DNA from: Streptomyces lincolnensis
GTDB lineage: Bacteria > Actinomycetota > Actinomycetes > Streptomycetales > Streptomycetaceae
Direction: 5' to 3'
DNA: 64,000 nucleotides
NCBI RefSeq assembly: GCF_001685355.1
Contig: NZ_CP016438.1
Span: forward strand, 2,170,001 to 2,234,000
The stretch's first letter is position 1. Each line of letters starts with the position of its first letter. The position numbers and the translations under genes were made by a program. The notes under the pieces are model-generated. The model saw nothing but the letters and a program-made list of their open reading frames with translations, had not been told where the DNA came from and searched no databases. Below are positions 14,977-23,009 of this stretch, in pieces.

Positions 14977-16536
14977 GTGACGACAACCGCCCCCTCCGAC
15001 GTACGCCCCGATCCCCCGCACTCCTCCGACGACGGCTCCCTCACGGAGTTCGGCTACCACCAGGAGCTGCACCGCAGCCTGGGCCGGTACGCGTCGTTCG
15101 CGGCCGGGTTCTCCTTCATCTCCGTCCTGACCACCGTCTTCCAGTTCTTCGCCTTCGGGTACGCGTTCGGCGGCCCCGTCTTCTTCTGGGCCTGGCCGGC
15201 GGTGCTCGTCGGGCAGCTGCTGGTGGCGGCCTGCTTCGCCGAACTGGCGGCGCGCTATCCGATCTCGGGCGCGATCTACCAGTGGTCCTCACGGCTGTCG
15301 AACCTCACCTTCGGCTGGTTCGCCGGCTGGATCATGGTGATCGGGCAGATCGTGGTGGTCGCCGCGGCCGCGCTGGCGCTCCAGATGGTGCTCCCGGCCA
15401 TCTGGTCCGGCTTCCAGCTGATCGGCACCGACCCGGCTCCCACCTCGGCGGACGGCGCGGCCAACGCGGCCGTCCTCGGCGTGGTGCTGCTGGTGCTGAC
15501 GACTGTCGTGAACATCCTCGACAACCGCGTGCTCTCCGTGGTCAACCGGGTCGGCGTCACCGCCGAGATCATCGGCGCGGTCCTGATCATCGTGCTGCTG
15601 CTGACCCACTCCGAGCGCACGCCGAGCATCACCTTCCACACCGAGGGCGCCGCCCAGTCCGGTCTGCTGGGCGCGCTGCTCGTGGGCTCGTTCACGGCGG
15701 CGTACGTCATGATCGGCTTCGACAGCGCGGGCGAGATGAGCGAGGAGACGCGCGACCCCCGCCGCACCGCACCCCGCACGATCCTCACCGCCCTCGGCTC
15801 GGCCGGCGTCCTCGGCGGCCTGATCGTCCTCGGCGGCATCCTCGCCGCGCCCAGCCTCACCGACGGCCGCCTCGGCGTCGACGGGCTGAGCTACGTCCTC
15901 ACCAGCAGCCTGGGCGACGGGGTGGGCAAGGCCCTGCTGGCCGACGTGGTCGTGGCGATCACCGTGGCCACCCTCGCCATCCAGACAGCGGCCTGCCGCA
16001 TGCTCTTCTCCATGGCCCGGGACGGCCAGCTCCCCTTCGCCCGGCGGCTGGCCCGCGTGAACCCCCGCACGGGCATGCCGACCGCCCCCGCCCTGGTGGT
16101 CGGCGTCCTGGCCGCGTCCGTCCTCCTCCTCAACTTCGCCTCCCCCGAGGCCTTCCTCGCCATCGGCACCACCTGCATCGTGATGCTGTACCTGGCCTAC
16201 GCCATGGTCACCGGACCACTCCTGATCACCCGCCTGCGCGGCCGCTTCACCGTCCAGGGCACGGACGAGTCCGGCCGCCCCCTCTTCTCCCTCGGCCGCT
16301 GGGGCATCCCGGTCAACACGCTCGCCCTGCTCTACGGCCTGCTCATGACCGTCAACCTGGCCTGGCCTCGGGCGGCGGTGTATGACCCGGCGGGTGGGCA
16401 TTGGTATTTTCAGTGGTTCACGGTGCTGTTTTTGCTGGTCACGCTGGGGGGCGGAGCTCTGTACCGGCTGCTGCGTGCACAACCCGTGCACTCGGCTGAA
16501 GAACCGACTCCAGCTCTCCCAGAACCGACTCGATAG
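14977..16536 (+). CDS. APC-family amino acid/amine permease with C-terminus replaced by an integrated element
   Basis: A 519-residue APC-superfamily transporter with about 12 spans. Conserved parts include FAELAARYPISGAIYQW and MIGFDSAGEMSEETRDPRR. The GTG at 14977 follows AGG-rich sequence. At codons near 16411-16425 (QWFTV) the gene meets the left junction of an integrated element. The last 37 residues are now read from the antisense strand of the integrase 3' end (16439-16536). The element-derived tail still resembles the stranded native one (LFL..T.G.GALYRL against LFLGGTVGLGALFRL), so the protein may remain functional. Substrate unknown. The shared operator suggests a link to guanidine or urea metabolism. 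Confidence 0.85.
   Translation: MTTTAPSDVRPDPPHSSDDGSLTEFGYHQELHRSLGRYASFAAGFSFISVLTTVFQFFAFGYAFGGPVFFWAWPAVLVGQLLVAACFAELAARYPISGAIYQWSSRLSNLTFGWFAGWIMVIGQIVVVAAAALALQMVLPAIWSGFQLIGTDPAPTSADGAANAAVLGVVLLVLTTVVNILDNRVLSVVNRVGVTAEIIGAVLIIVLLLTHSERTPSITFHTEGAAQSGLLGALLVGSFTAAYVMIGFDSAGEMSEETRDPRRTAPRTILTALGSAGVLGGLIVLGGILAAPSLTDGRLGVDGLSYVLTSSLGDGVGKALLADVVVAITVATLAIQTAACRMLFSMARDGQLPFARRLARVNPRTGMPTAPALVVGVLAASVLLLNFASPEAFLAIGTTCIVMLYLAYAMVTGPLLITRLRGRFTVQGTDESGRPLFSLGRWGIPVNTLALLYGLLMTVNLAWPRAAVYDPAGGHWYFQWFTVLFLLVTLGGGALYRLLRAQPVHSAEEPTPALPEPTR
16411..16425. other. attL core (15 bp) in the permease gene
   Basis: CAGTGGTTCACGGTG, identical to 21415-21429. Flanking similarity extends with single mismatches from about 16402 to 16432. 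It encodes QWFTV of the permease. Confidence 0.7.
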
Positions 16537-17404
16537 CCGCCGCAGTCGTGTCCTCATCTGTCGGCCAGTAGCCGACGTACTTGTCGAGCGTGATCGACGG
16601 CTTGCTGTGGCCGAGCCGGATCTGGACCGTCTTCACGTTCTCCCGCTTTTTGATCAGGGTCGTGGCGTAGCAGTCCCGGAGACTGTGCAGCGTGCACTTC
16701 TTCGGGACGCGCACGTCCGTCCCGGCCGCCCTGAGCAGCTTGTCAGCGTCCTCCCTGATGCACTTCCAGATGCGGGACCGGGTCGACCGGCGAATGGGTC
16801 GCCCCTTGTTGTCTGTGAAGAGCAGGCGGGCGGTGCGTATGGTCGGGTTGCGCGGGTCGGTGCGGTCCTCGATCTTGACATCGACGGGCGGGAACTCGGC
16901 GACATGCATCGACACCGACCTAACCGCTGACTGCGCCAGAGGCACATCGCGGTAGCTCTCGGGCGTCTTGAGCGGCCCGAGGTACTGCGGTCCCTTGGCT
17001 GGCATGCAGAGCTGTTGGGACACCTCTACCTTGCGCCGAAGAAAATCGAGGCCAACGAGGCCATTCTCCAGGCCGAACAACTCACCCTGCCGCAGGCCGC
17101 TTGATGCGGCGAGCCGTACAAGTGCCTTGTAACGGCGGGGCGCCGCCTCGATCAGCGCCTGGACGGCGAGCGCTTCCGGCGCGATGACGGTCCGGCGCAC
17201 CTCGGGCAACTTCACACCGTCGCACGGGTTGATCCGGATCACTCCATCGAGGATGGCCGTCCGCATCACGGTGTTCAGCACCTCGAAGTGACCGCCGACC
17301 GTAGAAGCCTCGTGGCGCTGCGACTGCCCCTTGACCCAGGCCTACACATCGCTGCGCTTGATGCTGGCCACGCCACGGTCACCGAACGTCGGGTAGAGGT
17401 GCGG
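16439..17404 (-). pseudogene. int: Tyrosine recombinase/integrase, interrupted by a TAG and truncated at the N-terminus
   Basis: The catalytic domain is intact in the open frame 16439-17281: Arg in ASSGLRQGELFGLE, HSLRDCYATTLIKK, the LGHSKPSITLDKY run with the His and the Tyr nucleophile. Reading further upstream in the same frame gives HLYPTFGDRGVASIKRSDV, then TAG at 17342-17344, then AWVKGQSQRHEASTVGG, which is the core-binding (SAM-like) domain. CAG to TAG is the simplest explanation. Beyond about 17405 the usual N-terminal arm-binding domain is missing and an inverted excisionase fragment begins. A truncated 280-residue protein could start at 17281 but would lack DNA-binding parts. The integrase 3' end overlaps the permease tail by 98 bp in antisense. 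Confidence 0.85.
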
Positions 17405-17419
17405 CCTCAGCGTGCCCCC

Positions 17420-17527
17420 GGCGAGGTCGCCGATTTCCTCGGCCTCCCGATCGCGACTCTTGCCCAGTGGCGGTACCTGGGGAAGGGGCCGAAGTCGATC
17501 AAGGTCGGCAGGCATATCCGCTGTCGA
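17420..17527 (+). pseudogene. Excisionase (HTH_17/MerR-like) fragment, inverted relative to the integrase
   Basis: This stretch encodes EVADFLGLPIATLAQWRYLG followed by KGPKSIKVGRHIRCR, the complete HTH_17 motif of actinomycete excisionases. These are normally encoded just upstream of int on the same strand. Here it lies on the opposite strand, directly against the truncated integrase N-terminus, with unrelated sequence on its 3' side. An internal inversion or deletion is inferred. Confidence 0.7.
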
Positions 17528-17638
17528 CCGTTTCTCTCCCCGAGGAGAAAATTCAACAGCAGGCTCCTGACCTGCTGGTTCGCTCGTATGAGCGTCGGCA
17601 GGTTGGCCAGGCGCGTCGGCAGGCCCGATAATCTAGCC

Positions 17639-17896
17639 ATGAAACACTCCGACAGGCTCAGGGTGGTGGAGAATCCCGCCGCTGAGTCAGACTCTCTTCT
17701 CTGGAGTAATGCCGAGAATTTCCCTCTGCTTGTATACGGGAAGCCAGAAGGAAAAGAGCGTGAAGGTTGGTGGCTCTTTTGGCGAGACCCGATGACACAC
17801 GAGAAGCAATCGCGCTACGTGCATGCGGCGAAGAGTGAGCACGCGATGGCCGAGGAGGTGGCCCGTCAACACCTCGACGACGTGTTCGGAGATTAG
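17639..17896 (+). CDS. Small protein of unknown function in the element
   Basis: Not recognised. The 85-residue frame begins at ATG 17639 and contains a tryptophan-rich centre, REGWWLFWRDPMTHEKQSRY, and an acidic amphipathic C-terminus. Composition is moderately GC-poor compared with the host flanks, as in other element genes. The open frame continues upstream through the excisionase fragment to 17288, but that part is a rearranged junction. No clear ribosome site precedes the ATG. It is convergent with the 17893-18081 frame. Confidence 0.5.
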   Translation: MKHSDRLRVVENPAAESDSLLWSNAENFPLLVYGKPEGKEREGWWLFWRDPMTHEKQSRYVHAAKSEHAMAEEVARQHLDDVFGD

Positions 17897-18081
17897 AGGA
17901 AATCACCGCTTCCGGATTCTGTGGGACCCTCATCTCGCGTATCGCTCTCACTGGCCCCTCGCAATGCTGCATGTGCGGGATCCCCTGCGTCGCCATCGCG
18001 GCTGTCATACACCCACACATTCATCATGCGGCCCGGTCCAGACCCGGTATCGAGCCACCGCTGTTCCATTCTCCTGCCCAT
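17893..18081 (-). CDS. Possible small protein, 62 residues
   Basis: Not recognised. The frame starts 3 nt after the stop of the upstream small gene (18085-18294), which suggests translational coupling. It contains RWLDTGSGPGRMMNVWVYD, followed by a low-complexity, charged tail. It may be a real accessory peptide of the XRE locus or only a read-through frame. Confidence 0.35.
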   Translation of the reverse strand: MGRRMEQRWLDTGSGPGRMMNVWVYDSRDGDAGDPAHAALRGASESDTRDEGPTESGSGDFL

Positions 18082-18084
18082 GGG

Positions 18085-18294
18085 TCAGTGCACCCCAGAG
18101 GCATGGTCGCGGATCTCCGTGGCGTGGCGCGCGGCTTTCGTAATATCGCCCTCGTCCTTGGCGGTATTGAGCTGCCGCCAGTTCGCCGCGCACACCTTAC
18201 ATCCCGGGGCCTGTACGCAGTCGAGCAACCAAGCGTTGAATCCCACGGGGAGTTCTACGGGCGGTTCCTGGGTGGTCTGATGTCTCGTGGCCAT
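18085..18294 (-). CDS. Small CxxC protein downstream of the XRE regulator
   Basis: A 69-residue protein beginning MATRHQTTQEPPVELP, with a central C-x9-C-x2-C pattern (CVQAPGCKVC) and a basic C-terminus. Similar short Cys-containing proteins commonly sit beside WhiJ-type XRE/DUF5753 genes in Streptomyces (recall, not searched). The upstream in-frame ATG at 18336 gives an arginine-rich extension that looks non-coding, so ATG 18294 was chosen. Function unknown. Confidence 0.5.
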   Translation of the reverse strand: MATRHQTTQEPPVELPVGFNAWLLDCVQAPGCKVCAANWRQLNTAKDEGDITKAARHATEIRDHASGVH

Positions 18295-18361
18295 GTGTGG
18301 ATGCTCCCAACGTTCTCGGTTTCGTCGTGCAAGCAATCCTGTGGCTGTTTTTCAACTCGGC

Positions 18362-19195
18362 CTAGTGGATTTCCCGTTGCTGCAAAAGGTCGTCTCTGAT
18401 GTCGGCCATCAAGGCCCGCATTTCGCCGCCCTCCAACGCGTTGTCAGCGAAGCCGTTGAACTTGGCGACATACAGGGCAACATCCCTGGGGTCTGTGACG
18501 ATCACCTCCGCGTGCACGGTCTCTACCGAGACGGCACGGTCGTCCCGGATCACGAACGCGTGGTTGGGGATGTCGTGCTGACGGCGGGCCAGCGGCACGA
18601 CTCGTATGTCTACGTGAGGCAGGCGTGACATGGAGATCAGCCGGTCGAGCTGACCGGACATGACTAGCGGCGGCACAATCAGCCACCGTAGGACCGGCTC
18701 CGTGATCACAAAGCGGAGCGTCTTGCTCTCGTCGTACAGAACCTCCTGGCGTTCAAGTCTCGCGCTTACGGTCTCCCGAACGGCGGTCTCACTCAGGTCC
18801 TCATGTCGGGACAGGATCGCTCGCATGTACTCCGGGGTCTGGAGCAGGCCGGGCACGAGTGCCGGCTGGAAGAGCCGCAGGAGGGTCATCCGGGCTTCTA
18901 CGGCCTTGAGCTGCCTCTGTGCCTTGTGGAGCCCCGCACGTTGGATGAGACGCCATGCCGTCGTCTCTGTGGCGACCGCGCGGGCCGCGTCCATGTATTC
19001 GGCCTTGGCGTCATCCGAGACGCCGATGGCGGTCAGGATGCGCTCGACATCGTCGGCAGTCGGCCCGAGCTTCCCTGTCTCGATCTTGCTGAGTTTACTG
19101 GCAGACATGACAGCGCCACGGGCCACCGCTTTGGCTTCCTTGCCGGACGCCTCCCGCAGTACCCGTAGCGCTGCCCCAAGCTCTGAACGGTTCAC
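18362..19195 (-). CDS. XRE-family regulator with DUF5753 domain (WhiJ-like)
   Basis: A 277-residue protein. The HTH_31-type DNA-binding domain is at residues 4-60 (MSASKLSKIETGKLGPTADD) and the DUF5753 domain at about 90-265 (QPALVPGLLQTPEYMRAIL; PHVDIRVVPL). The family includes WhiJ-like developmental regulators of Streptomyces that act with small partner proteins. The GTG at 19195 overlaps the TGA of the DUF6879 gene (GTGA), so the two are coupled. It is the most intact gene of the element and may control its cargo or host development genes. Confidence 0.88.
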   Translation of the reverse strand: MNRSELGAALRVLREASGKEAKAVARGAVMSASKLSKIETGKLGPTADDVERILTAIGVSDDAKAEYMDAARAVATETTAWRLIQRAGLHKAQRQLKAVEARMTLLRLFQPALVPGLLQTPEYMRAILSRHEDLSETAVRETVSARLERQEVLYDESKTLRFVITEPVLRWLIVPPLVMSGQLDRLISMSRLPHVDIRVVPLARRQHDIPNHAFVIRDDRAVSVETVHAEVIVTDPRDVALYVAKFNGFADNALEGGEMRALMADIRDDLLQQREIH

Positions 19196-19701
19196 TCGGC
19201 GTGCTTGGCCCACCAGTCCGCGAACGGCACGGCGTGCGCGAGGGCTGTGTCCCGGTGGATGACGAACTCAGGGGCCCGTTCGTCGGGCAGTACGTCGGCC
19301 CCGAGGAACTTGCCGTCCTGGCTGTAGTGCATCGGCGCGGCGGTGGTCGAGTCGAACAGCCAGAAGTCCTCCAGATCCGGCGGCAGGGGATTCGGCTGTT
19401 CGGTCACGTCCAGGATGAAGAACTTCTCGCCGGCCGTGGCGTTCGTGGTGTACCCCCAGCCCAACTCGAACCGCAGATACGGCGAGAGAGGACGCGTGAG
19501 GACGTGCACGCGGTACATGCGACGCCCCGAGCCGACGTAGCTCCGGATCTCGTCGAGCCAGTCGGCGTTGTAGTCGGCGGGCTTGTCCTGGCCGTCAAGG
19601 AACAGTCGGTACGCGTCCACGCTGCCCGAACTGCTGTAGTCGTCCAGGGTCTCCAGCCGGAACGCCTCGTGCTGGAAGGAGTCGAAGAGGTCGCCGAGCA
19701 T
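19192..19701 (-). CDS. DUF6879 family protein
   Basis: A 169-residue soluble protein with the family's FQHEAFRLETLDDYSS start, RMYRVHVLTRPLSPYLRFEL core and WLFDSTTAAPMHYSQDG segment. DUF6879 genes are typical companions of XRE/DUF5753 genes in streptomycetes, and the biochemical role is unknown. The ATG at 19701 comes right after the TAG of the preceding 64-residue gene, and its stop overlaps the XRE start. The three genes thus form a tightly coupled set. Confidence 0.8.
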   Translation of the reverse strand: MLGDLFDSFQHEAFRLETLDDYSSSGSVDAYRLFLDGQDKPADYNADWLDEIRSYVGSGRRMYRVHVLTRPLSPYLRFELGWGYTTNATAGEKFFILDVTEQPNPLPPDLEDFWLFDSTTAAPMHYSQDGKFLGADVLPDERAPEFVIHRDTALAHAVPFADWWAKHAE

Positions 19702-19702
19702 C

Positions 19703-19897
19703 CTAGACGCCGCGCTGGTCACCGAACGCCTTCCGGATTAGGTCCATGGGGATCTCGACGAGGGTCTCGTGCTCGGGAATGCTCAGTCCGCGGTCCGTCG
19801 GTGTCTCGCCCTGCACCAGCATCGTGCCCCGGTCCGTCTGGTAGATCGTCGGGCAGTCCCTCTTGTCACACGTCGTCGCCAGCATGGTCACCTTCAC
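19703..19897 (-). CDS. Small protein of unknown function, 64 residues
   Basis: Not recognised by name. The GTG at 19897 has GGGGAA about 6 nt upstream. The protein has a CDKRDCPTIYQT segment with two Cys five residues apart and a C-terminal helix, PMDLIRKAFGDQRG. Its stop abuts the DUF6879 ATG. The tight spacing argues that it is the first gene of the DUF6879-XRE operon. Confidence 0.6.
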   Translation of the reverse strand: MKVTMLATTCDKRDCPTIYQTDRGTMLVQGETPTDRGLSIPEHETLVEIPMDLIRKAFGDQRGV

Positions 19898-20002
19898 GAA
19901 GCGTTCCCCTTCCCGTTGATGGTCTCGTCTGATCGTTCCGGCGCAGGTGCCGCCGGGGCAAGGGGTGCGAGTTTCCAGAACGGGAAAGTAGAGCTGCGAT
20001 GA

Positions 20003-20212
20003 CTACCGGTGGCGCCGGTCCACCCACCTGCTCACAAGCAGGACCACCGTCGTAACGACGGCCAGACCTACGATGATCGCCGCTGCCTGGAACTCGATCA
20101 GGGCCAGCGCGATCACGAATCCCAACCCCAGTACACAACCAAGCGCCACTGCTGGGCGCACTCGATGAGTTCGGCGCGCCTCCCGCCAGGGGCCTTCCTC
20201 GCGGTACACCAT
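20003..20212 (-). CDS. Small two-span membrane protein
   Basis: A 69-residue protein with a basic N-terminus (REARRTHRVR) and two hydrophobic segments (VALGCVLGLGFVIALALI and AAIIVGLAVVTTVVLLV) ending in SRWVDRRHR. GGGAGG lies 6 nt before the ATG at 20212. Function unknown. Small membrane proteins of mobile elements may act in exclusion or transfer, but nothing here shows that. Confidence 0.6.
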   Translation of the reverse strand: MVYREEGPWREARRTHRVRPAVALGCVLGLGFVIALALIEFQAAAIIVGLAVVTTVVLLVSRWVDRRHR

Positions 20213-20252
20213 CGGAGACCTCCCTACGGCCAGCTGCGTGAAGTTCGGTGAC

Positions 20253-20636
20253 TCATCTGAGGTTCGCTTTTACGAAGAGAGACCGGGCGTAGATGGCCCC
20301 GTTGGCATCCGCCCAGATCTGCACCCTGTGGATGCCGTCGTGAGCACTGATTGCACCCGCAGCGGCTCCGACGATGCCGAGGAGTAGGAATCCTCTTGCG
20401 GCGGAGGCCAACGGGCTTGACTTGTCGGTGCGCGCGAGAATGACGTTTCCAGGCTCACGGAAGACGACGGTGTAACCGTTGAGCGCTGCCTCAGACACGT
20501 ACCGGCTGATCCCCTGCTCGATGGCTTCCGAGGCGATCGGCTTACCGAAACCGGCGTGGAGCGTCTGCGTGACGTCCGGACCCCACTTGAGGGCACGGCC
20601 GTCGAGCTTCCTTTGCTGCCGTTCCAGCTTGCTCAT
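20253..20636 (-). CDS. Hypothetical protein with one glycine-rich membrane segment
   Basis: A 127-residue protein beginning MSKLERQQRKLDGRALKWG. It has a helical N-terminal part, a segment GYTVVFREPGNVILARTD, and one hydrophobic stretch, GFLLLGIVGAAAGAISAHDG, near residue 90. No family was recognised. A start at 20660 would add eight residues. It lies between two small element genes on the same strand. Confidence 0.55.
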   Translation of the reverse strand: MSKLERQQRKLDGRALKWGPDVTQTLHAGFGKPIASEAIEQGISRYVSEAALNGYTVVFREPGNVILARTDKSSPLASAARGFLLLGIVGAAAGAISAHDGIHRVQIWADANGAIYARSLFVKANLR

Positions 20637-20723
20637 GGCGATCACCAGCCCATTCACCATCAGGCTACGCCCAAAAACGCCAGCTGGGCTCGGGGCGCTA
20701 GCCGGGATTGTGATCTGCCTTCG

Positions 20724-20924
20724 TCACTGGTGTGTGGGCGGCTCGACCGACAAAGCTTCCAGCCCCATCCGGGTGTACTGAAGGATGAGGCGCCCCTCCA
20801 TGAAGTCGGTGATGCCCTGGGCTGCCTGCACCTCATCGGCCCAAAGGGCGTCCAGAGATCCTGTCATCTCCGCCTTCAGTCTCGCGATCATCTGGGCGAC
20901 TGCGGCGCTGCTTTCGTTGGTCAT
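20724..20924 (-). CDS. Small helical protein, 66 residues
   Basis: Not recognised. The ATG at 20924 is preceded by GAGGTGAG at good spacing. The protein is predicted to be helical (SSAAVAQMIARLKAEMTG) and acidic. It is the first recognisable gene at the right side of the element. The following stretch 20925-21414 contains no convincing gene. It includes GTGCAC-ATCGA-GTGCAC near 21282, possibly a recombinase arm site. Confidence 0.5.
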   Translation of the reverse strand: MTNESSAAVAQMIARLKAEMTGSLDALWADEVQAAQGITDFMEGRLILQYTRMGLEALSVEPPTHQ

Positions 20925-21414
20925 TTGGTTCTCACCTCGCATTTTCCACTTCTCAATCTACATCCTGAGCGCTGCTTCCCAACTGACCCAGGCAACCGTT
21001 GACTTGACGGAAATTCGCACTGGTCTTGCATCGAGCGCAAACCGACAGCGGGTTTGCGTGCTGCGCAAGCATTCCAACGCCATCGCAACACGCCCGGGAC
21101 ACACGACACCCAGAAACAACGGCGGAAAAGACCGGTATCACCGGGAAGCAATCAGCCCAGGTCAGATGACATTTTCGGGGACACCTCACAAGTGAGCGGA
21201 CCTCCCCCGATCAATACTGGCCGTACTGCTGCCTGGGCCGATAGCTCACGGCGACCGCCTCTGCGATCTACGCAGCAACTGGTGCACATCGAGTGCACAT
21301 AGGGGCGAGAAGCGCCGCAGCGCAGCGAGAAACGTCGAGACGAGTTTCCGCAGATCAAACGGCATGCCGGGACATCACCCCTGGTCACCCAGGGTGCCTG
21401 GCCTCTGGTACTTC

Positions 21415-21429
21415 CAGTGGTTCACGGTG
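21415..21429. other. attR core (15 bp)
   Basis: CAGTGGTTCACGGTG, identical to the attL core, followed directly by the stranded permease 3' end in the correct reading frame. Confidence 0.7.
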
Positions 21430-21546
21430 TTGTTTCTGGGAGGCACGGTGGGTCTCGGAGCCCTATTCCGGCTGTGGCGGGCACGACGCGGGCATGCCAC
21501 GCCGGAGACGACACTCGCCGCGCCACCCCCGGCGCCGATCTCCTAG
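21415..21546 (+). pseudogene. Stranded 3' end of the APC permease gene
   Basis: The frame through attR encodes QWFTVLFLGGTVGLGALFRL, then a short Ala/Pro-rich tail ending in TAG at 21546. It matches the position and style of the present permease C-terminus at 16411-16536. GC-rich codon use fits host DNA. It has no start of its own and is the original permease tail displaced by about 5 kb. Confidence 0.8.
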
Positions 21547-21589
21547 CCACAGCGGTAAGTACGGTACCGCGCGTCACCCGGCCCCTGGC

Positions 21590-22951
21590 CTACTGACGGA
21601 TGCTGTCGGCCAAGGGCTCGCTCTCCAGACTCTCCACTCGGACCTGAACCTTGTGAGGCGCCAAGGTCATACGGGGTTCGACGGCCGGCGTCGGAAGGCC
21701 ACCGTGCGAGAGTCGCCATTGAGCCACGATGGTGGACAGGGCCAGGGTCGCCAAGGTCATCGCGTAGTTGTCGCCGAGACACTTGCGCGCGCCTCCCCCG
21801 AACGGAATGAGAGTGCCGCGCGTGTGTTCACGCTCCGGAAGCCATCGATCGGGGTCGAAGAAGTCGGGCCGCGCATTGAATCGCGGATCGCGGTGGATGA
21901 GATAGGGGCTGTAGACCAGAGTGGTTTCAGAAGGGATCACGGCGTCCGCCAACCGGGCTTCGGCGCTTGTTGTCCGCGTGAAGATCCATCCAGGGGGATA
22001 GAGGCGCAGCGTCTCCGTGATGACCCTGCGTGCCAGGTCGAGTCGGGGGAGATCCTCCCAAGTGGCCGTTCGGGTGCCGAGGACTTCGGTTGTCTCGATA
22101 CGCAACCGCTCCTGGACATCCGGGTATTGGCACAGGAGGTGGACGGCCCAGGTAAGGGCCACCGCGGTGGTGTCGATGCCGGCTACGAGCAGAGTCATGA
22201 TCTGAGCGTGGATCTCGGCGTCACCGAGAGGTTCTCCCGCGTCGTCCTGCGTCTTGAGCAGCATCGAGAGCACATCGCCGTGGGGTCCACCGTCCTGGCG
22301 GTACGAACTGATGGTCTTGCTGACCGCAGCCCACGCCCGGTTGCGAGCCCGTTCATAACGCACGTTCGGCGGGAGGGGCAGACGGCGCAGCAAAGGCGGG
22401 AGGACGGCCTGCTGGTAGATGCCGCGGAAGATGTCCGGGAGGCTGGCGGTCACGGCATCCACTGCGGGCGCCGCGGCTTCGGCCGTGAACAACGTTCGGG
22501 CAATGGTGTCGCTCGCGAGACCGTACATCTGCGCGCCCACTTCGACGGTCTGTCCATCGCTCCAGCCGGTGGTGAGCACGTCGATCTGGCCGGTCATGAT
22601 CGTGGCGTATTCACGCAGGCAAGTGCGTGAGAAGGCCGGCTGCAAGCTGCGTCGTTGCCGCCGGTGAGCGCTGTGCGGGCAAGAGGCGATGCCGTCTCCG
22701 AGCGCATTCCCGACCCGCTCGATAATGGGTCCGCCCTTGTCGTATATTCGGTCGTTCAGCAGAACCTGCTGGACGAGTTCAGGTCGGCAGACCACGACGG
22801 CCGTTTGCGGGCCGAGCCGTATCTGGACTAAATCCCCGTATGCGGGAAGGGTACTCAGGAAACGCAGCGGGTCACGGAGCAGGGGAAGCAGATGCCCGAT
22901 GATCGGCAGTGCCCCGGGAGCGTGGGTGATGCCGCCGTGGTTCTTCGCCAT
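21590..22951 (-). CDS. Cytochrome P450 paired with a terpene synthase
   Basis: A 453-residue P450. Proline-rich start APGALPIIGHLL; I-helix oxygen-binding motif AGIDTTAVAL; K-helix ETLRL; heme loop FGGGARKCLGD with the Cys ligand. The N-terminal DLVQIRLGPQ and CPHSAHRRQRR segments resemble terpene-oxidising bacterial P450s such as PtlI or CYP170 (recall). The ATG at 22951 follows AAGGGGA; a frame to 23071 exists but lacks a site. It lies 58 nt downstream of the terpene synthase on the same strand, so it probably oxidises that enzyme's hydrocarbon product. Confidence 0.9.
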   Translation of the reverse strand: MAKNHGGITHAPGALPIIGHLLPLLRDPLRFLSTLPAYGDLVQIRLGPQTAVVVCRPELVQQVLLNDRIYDKGGPIIERVGNALGDGIASCPHSAHRRQRRSLQPAFSRTCLREYATIMTGQIDVLTTGWSDGQTVEVGAQMYGLASDTIARTLFTAEAAAPAVDAVTASLPDIFRGIYQQAVLPPLLRRLPLPPNVRYERARNRAWAAVSKTISSYRQDGGPHGDVLSMLLKTQDDAGEPLGDAEIHAQIMTLLVAGIDTTAVALTWAVHLLCQYPDVQERLRIETTEVLGTRTATWEDLPRLDLARRVITETLRLYPPGWIFTRTTSAEARLADAVIPSETTLVYSPYLIHRDPRFNARPDFFDPDRWLPEREHTRGTLIPFGGGARKCLGDNYAMTLATLALSTIVAQWRLSHGGLPTPAVEPRMTLAPHKVQVRVESLESEPLADSIRQ

Positions 22952-23009
22952 AGCGTGTTGTTCCCCTTCTTCTCGATCCAGGACGTCGGAGGGCCGGTTG
23001 GGCCACTGG

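Larger units (their letters stand above)
16411..21429. mobile_element. Degraded 5-kb integrative element inserted in the permease gene
   Basis: Both ends carry CAGTGGTTCACGGTG (16411-16425 and 21415-21429) inside longer similar sequence (TGGTA-TT-CAGTGGTTCACGGTG-TGTTT-TG). The right copy continues into an in-frame permease C-terminus ending at 21546. Inside are a tyrosine integrase with a premature stop, an inverted fragment of an HTH_17 excisionase, WhiJ-like regulatory genes and small unknown genes. No replication initiator, FtsK/Tra translocase or phage structural gene is visible. It is therefore a decayed AICE- or prophage-type element that integrated into a protein-coding gene, not a tRNA gene. 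Confidence 0.8.

Noticed and set aside
20953..21189. Cys-rich frame on the minus strand at the right end of the element
   Set aside because: No start signal or family resemblance, overlapping alternative frames on both strands; not distinguishable from noise.
16411..21429. tRNA gene as integration site
   Set aside because: No tRNA-like sequence is present at either end; both att cores lie in permease coding sequence.
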